The position numbers and the translations under genes are program-made. Of a DNA stretch of 64,000 bases, positions 61,756-64,000 are shown piece after piece (within the stretch, counting starts at the first letter, position 1; each line of letters opens with the position of its first letter). The DNA lies in assembly GCF_040513375.1 (NCBI RefSeq), contig NZ_JBEVTG010000002.1, positions 186,001-250,000 of the forward strand. The letters are read 5' to 3'. This DNA comes from Flagellimonas_B algarum (lineage in GTDB: Bacteria; Bacteroidota; Bacteroidia; Flavobacteriales; Flavobacteriaceae). A model generated the notes under the pieces. The model ran no database searches. It saw nothing but the letters and a program-made list of their open reading frames with translations, and was not told where the DNA came from.

Positions 61756-64000
61756 ATGAACACCAGTCAACTCGAACGATATAGTTTAAAGCAGTTCACC
61801 AGACTCATCATTGCATTCTTTTTGAGTCTGTTGGTCCTGTATGCTTTTCAATACGTGACCCTTTACATCAAAGGGGTGGTCGACACGATTTTCAGTGCGA
61901 GTTTGGGTATTGCCATTGCGCATCAAATGGGCTACACCTCATTGATCGCGGTCATCTTGACCTTTCCTTATAATTTTTGGGAGAATTACCGTCCGAGATG
62001 GGGTTTCAACTTGATATTCTCGGTGCTGGTTTTCCTACTGATCATCGAGGCTATGCTGATCAGTTATTATACCACGGCATTGGTGCCTTTGGGTTCCGAT
62101 TTGTTGGGCTATAGTTTTGCCGATATCAAGGAAACAATTTCCAATTCAGGTGGGATTTCGATTTGGGCCATCGTAGGCCTTGCCGCGATCATCGCCATCT
62201 TTATCGGAAGCTATAAGCTGACCTCGCGCTACTACCATTTTATCGGAAGGATGTATCCCTTTACCATCGTCTTGTTCAGTTTGTTCATTTCGACCTTGTT
62301 TTTGGAAGGGAAGCCTATCAACCAAAACAAAAGTCAGTATTTGGCGGTCAATCTGTACAACAGCTCTACGGAAGACACTACCTATGAGGCCGATGTCGAA
62401 TATCCGCTCATCAAAAACCATAGTTTCGATAACGTACTTGCCCCATTTTTCGAAATGAAATCGGAAAAACCGAATCTGGTGTTTTTCATAGTGGAAGGTC
62501 TTGGTCGCGATTTCGTGGGTGAAAACGCCGAATTCGAAGGGTTTACACCTTTTTTGGACTCCCTGAGCCGAAAATCACTGTACTGGGAAAACTGTCTCAG
62601 CAATACCGGACGTACTTTCGGGGTCTTGCCCGGTATCATGGGGTCCTTACCCTTCGGTAAAAGTGGTTTTATGGAATTGGAGAAGTATCCGAACAAGTTA
62701 ACGCTGTTCAGCATCCTAAAGAACAACGGCTATAAAACCTCGTTTTATCAAGGCACCAATAGCTCCTTCGACAATGTCGATCGTTTCTTACAAAGCGAAA
62801 ATGTCGATTTTGTGTTGGATAAATCAGGTTTTGGTTCCCAATATGAAATGCAGGCTGAAGATGCCGCGGGTTCTTCTTGGGGTTATCCTGACATGGAGCT
62901 CTTTAAGAAAAGCATGAGCTTGAAACGTGCCGACGGCCAAGCCCGGATGGAAGTCTATATGACCATCAGCAACCACGAGCCCTTCATACCGCCGCGACAA
63001 GCGCATTATGAAGCGCAGGTGAAACAAATCTTGAAAGGTAGCGGACTTGATGCACGCACCCAAAAGGTCATCCGCAAGAACGACAATGTATTCGCAACCT
63101 TATTGTATACCGATGACGCCTTACGCTATGCGTTCAACGCCTATAAAAACCAACCGGGTTATGAAAACACCATTTTCATAGTCACCGGTGACCACCGATT
63201 GATCCCGATTCCACAGCGAAACACTTTAAGCCGCTTTCATGTACCCTTGATCATGTATAGTCCGCTGTTGAAATCACCCCGCAAGATGAGTGCGTTGAAC
63301 TCACATTTCGATATCACGCCGACCATCCTTAGCCTGCTTGAAGGGGCCTATGAGATGAAAATGCCCAGGAAAGTCGCCTGGATGGGGGGCTCTTTGGACA
63401 CCGAAGTCGCCTATAGGTCGACGAAAGACATCCCGCTCATGCGAAACAAAAACGAATTAAAAGAGTACGTCAGCGGTGAAAAACTGTATTCAGACGGTGC
63501 GACCTATGATATCGACGCATCGATGAACCTGAGCAGTTCCTTTTCTGGCGGGGGTATCGACAAAAAACTAAAGGCGTTCAAGTCCATGAATGCATATGTC
63601 ACCAGCCAGAACAAGATCATTCCCGATAGTTTGGCCATTTTTTCGGTCAAGAAAGAAAAGTTCACTGAAAGTGAAATGGTCTGGGTCAGCAGTCTATACA
63701 ACGGCCAGAATTTCGATCGGTATTATATGATCGCCCGGCAGTTGGCCTTCGATAAGGACTATGACAAGGCATTGCTGCTTTGTCGGTACATCTTGTCTGA
63801 ATCACCCAGTCATATCGACACCAAGGTCCTGACCGGTCGTATCAATGCTTGGCGGAGGGACCGTGATAAGGCGATTGAAATACTACAAGACTGTATTGCC
63901 ACCAACCCCAACTACATCGACTCCTATGCGGCCCTATTCGATGTGTACTTCTGGGGTGATCGCCACTACCAGGCCCTAGAACTCATCGAAACCGTACAAG
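61756..64000 (+). CDS. LtaS-like phosphotransferase fused to a TPR tail (truncated by window end)
   Basis: The frame is open to the last base (748 codons visible). Five N-terminal membrane helices lie in residues about 15-185, as in LtaS/MdoB. The periplasmic alkaline-phosphatase-superfamily domain (about 235-600) shows Glu247 (FFIVEGLGRD), Thr287 (SNTGRTFGVLPGI), and Asp479/His480 (VTGDHRLIP); these match the active-site spacing of Staphylococcus LtaS (Glu255, Thr300, Asp475, His476). From about residue 655 come TPR repeats (LLLCRYILSESPSHIDTK, LTGRINAWRRDRDKAIEIL, SYAALFDVYFWGDRHYQAL). Family members transfer phosphoglycerol or phosphoethanolamine to glycans or lipids. The TPR pattern resembles YaiO-type outer membrane proteins. 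Confidence 0.88.
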   Translation, partial: MNTSQLERYSLKQFTRLIIAFFLSLLVLYAFQYVTLYIKGVVDTIFSASLGIAIAHQMGYTSLIAVILTFPYNFWENYRPRWGFNLIFSVLVFLLIIEAMLISYYTTALVPLGSDLLGYSFADIKETISNSGGISIWAIVGLAAIIAIFIGSYKLTSRYYHFIGRMYPFTIVLFSLFISTLFLEGKPINQNKSQYLAVNLYNSSTEDTTYEADVEYPLIKNHSFDNVLAPFFEMKSEKPNLVFFIVEGLGRDFVGENAEFEGFTPFLDSLSRKSLYWENCLSNTGRTFGVLPGIMGSLPFGKSGFMELEKYPNKLTLFSILKNNGYKTSFYQGTNSSFDNVDRFLQSENVDFVLDKSGFGSQYEMQAEDAAGSSWGYPDMELFKKSMSLKRADGQARMEVYMTISNHEPFIPPRQAHYEAQVKQILKGSGLDARTQKVIRKNDNVFATLLYTDDALRYAFNAYKNQPGYENTIFIVTGDHRLIPIPQRNTLSRFHVPLIMYSPLLKSPRKMSALNSHFDITPTILSLLEGAYEMKMPRKVAWMGGSLDTEVAYRSTKDIPLMRNKNELKEYVSGEKLYSDGATYDIDASMNLSSSFSGGGIDKKLKAFKSMNAYVTSQNKIIPDSLAIFSVKKEKFTESEMVWVSSLYNGQNFDRYYMIARQLAFDKDYDKALLLCRYILSESPSHIDTKVLTGRINAWRRDRDKAIEILQDCIATNPNYIDSYAALFDVYFWGDRHYQALELIETVQ

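Noticed and set aside
1..64000. CRISPR arrays, tRNA or rRNA genes, insertion sequences
   Set aside because: I looked for regular direct repeats, cloverleaf-type segments, rRNA-like stretches and transposase frames and found none.

Overview
The window looks like a chromosomal segment of a marine-type member of the Flavobacteriaceae (phylum Bacteroidota). The evidence is repeated upstream elements of the Bacteroidota type TAnnTTTG (often the only recognisable promoter element), a PorX-type regulator of type IX secretion, an LpxC-FabZ fusion inside a flavobacterial lipid A operon, a TonB-dependent receptor with a DUF4249 lipoprotein, and a LytTR/LytS-type two-component pair. Coding density is high, with frequent 1-14 base overlaps. 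I see no rRNA, tRNA, insertion sequence, prophage or CRISPR array.

Layout. 1-394: AT-rich upstream region with two TTTACA-NN-TGTAAA dyads, then an Lrp/AsnC regulator and a DinB-fold protein. 1.4-8.0 kb: conserved small protein, aroB, proline dehydrogenase, a small membrane protein, alanine dehydrogenase, a membrane protein with a coiled-coil tail, a 44-residue exported peptide and tsaE. 8.0-8.9 kb: two divergent HTH genes whose promoters are mirror-image copies of one element. 8.9-21.1 kb: porX, an HD phosphohydrolase, then the envelope/core block lpxD - lpxC/fabZ - lpxA - efp - lpxD2 - sucD, then fabG, a von Willebrand-like membrane protein and an SPFH protein. 21.1-29.2 kb: a complete histidine operon, hisG-D-C-B-H-(GNAT)-A-(DinB)-F-IE, preceded by a 17-codon leader peptide with three consecutive His codons and a strong terminator, i.e. 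an attenuator.

29.2-36.8 kb: a LytTR response regulator with its sensor kinase, a run of three exported SnoaL-like proteins, and a leftward ECF sigma - anti-sigma-like - DUF4097-like - outer membrane protein operon. 36.9-40.8 kb: TonB-dependent receptor, DUF4249 lipoprotein and a small exported protein. 40.8-55.8 kb: DUF1853, a VWA + AAA (Mg-chelatase-like) pair, DUF418, two alpha/beta hydrolase paralogues, cysM with serine acetyltransferase, DUF2461, a conserved small protein, a 1010-residue BNR/VPS10-like exported protein, a LolA-like protein, a phosphatidylserine decarboxylase-like enzyme and a hotdog thioesterase.

56.1-64.0 kb holds the most interesting block: a soluble hybrid kinase (HK-REC-Hpt), a stand-alone receiver, a membrane-anchored HEAT-repeat protein, a processive family 2 glycosyltransferase, and an LtaS-like phosphotransferase fused to a TPR tail that runs off the window. 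I read this as a regulated envelope-glycan synthesis and modification system. The TPR tail resembles the repeats of YaiO-type outer membrane proteins, so a beta-barrel exporter is predicted just beyond the window.
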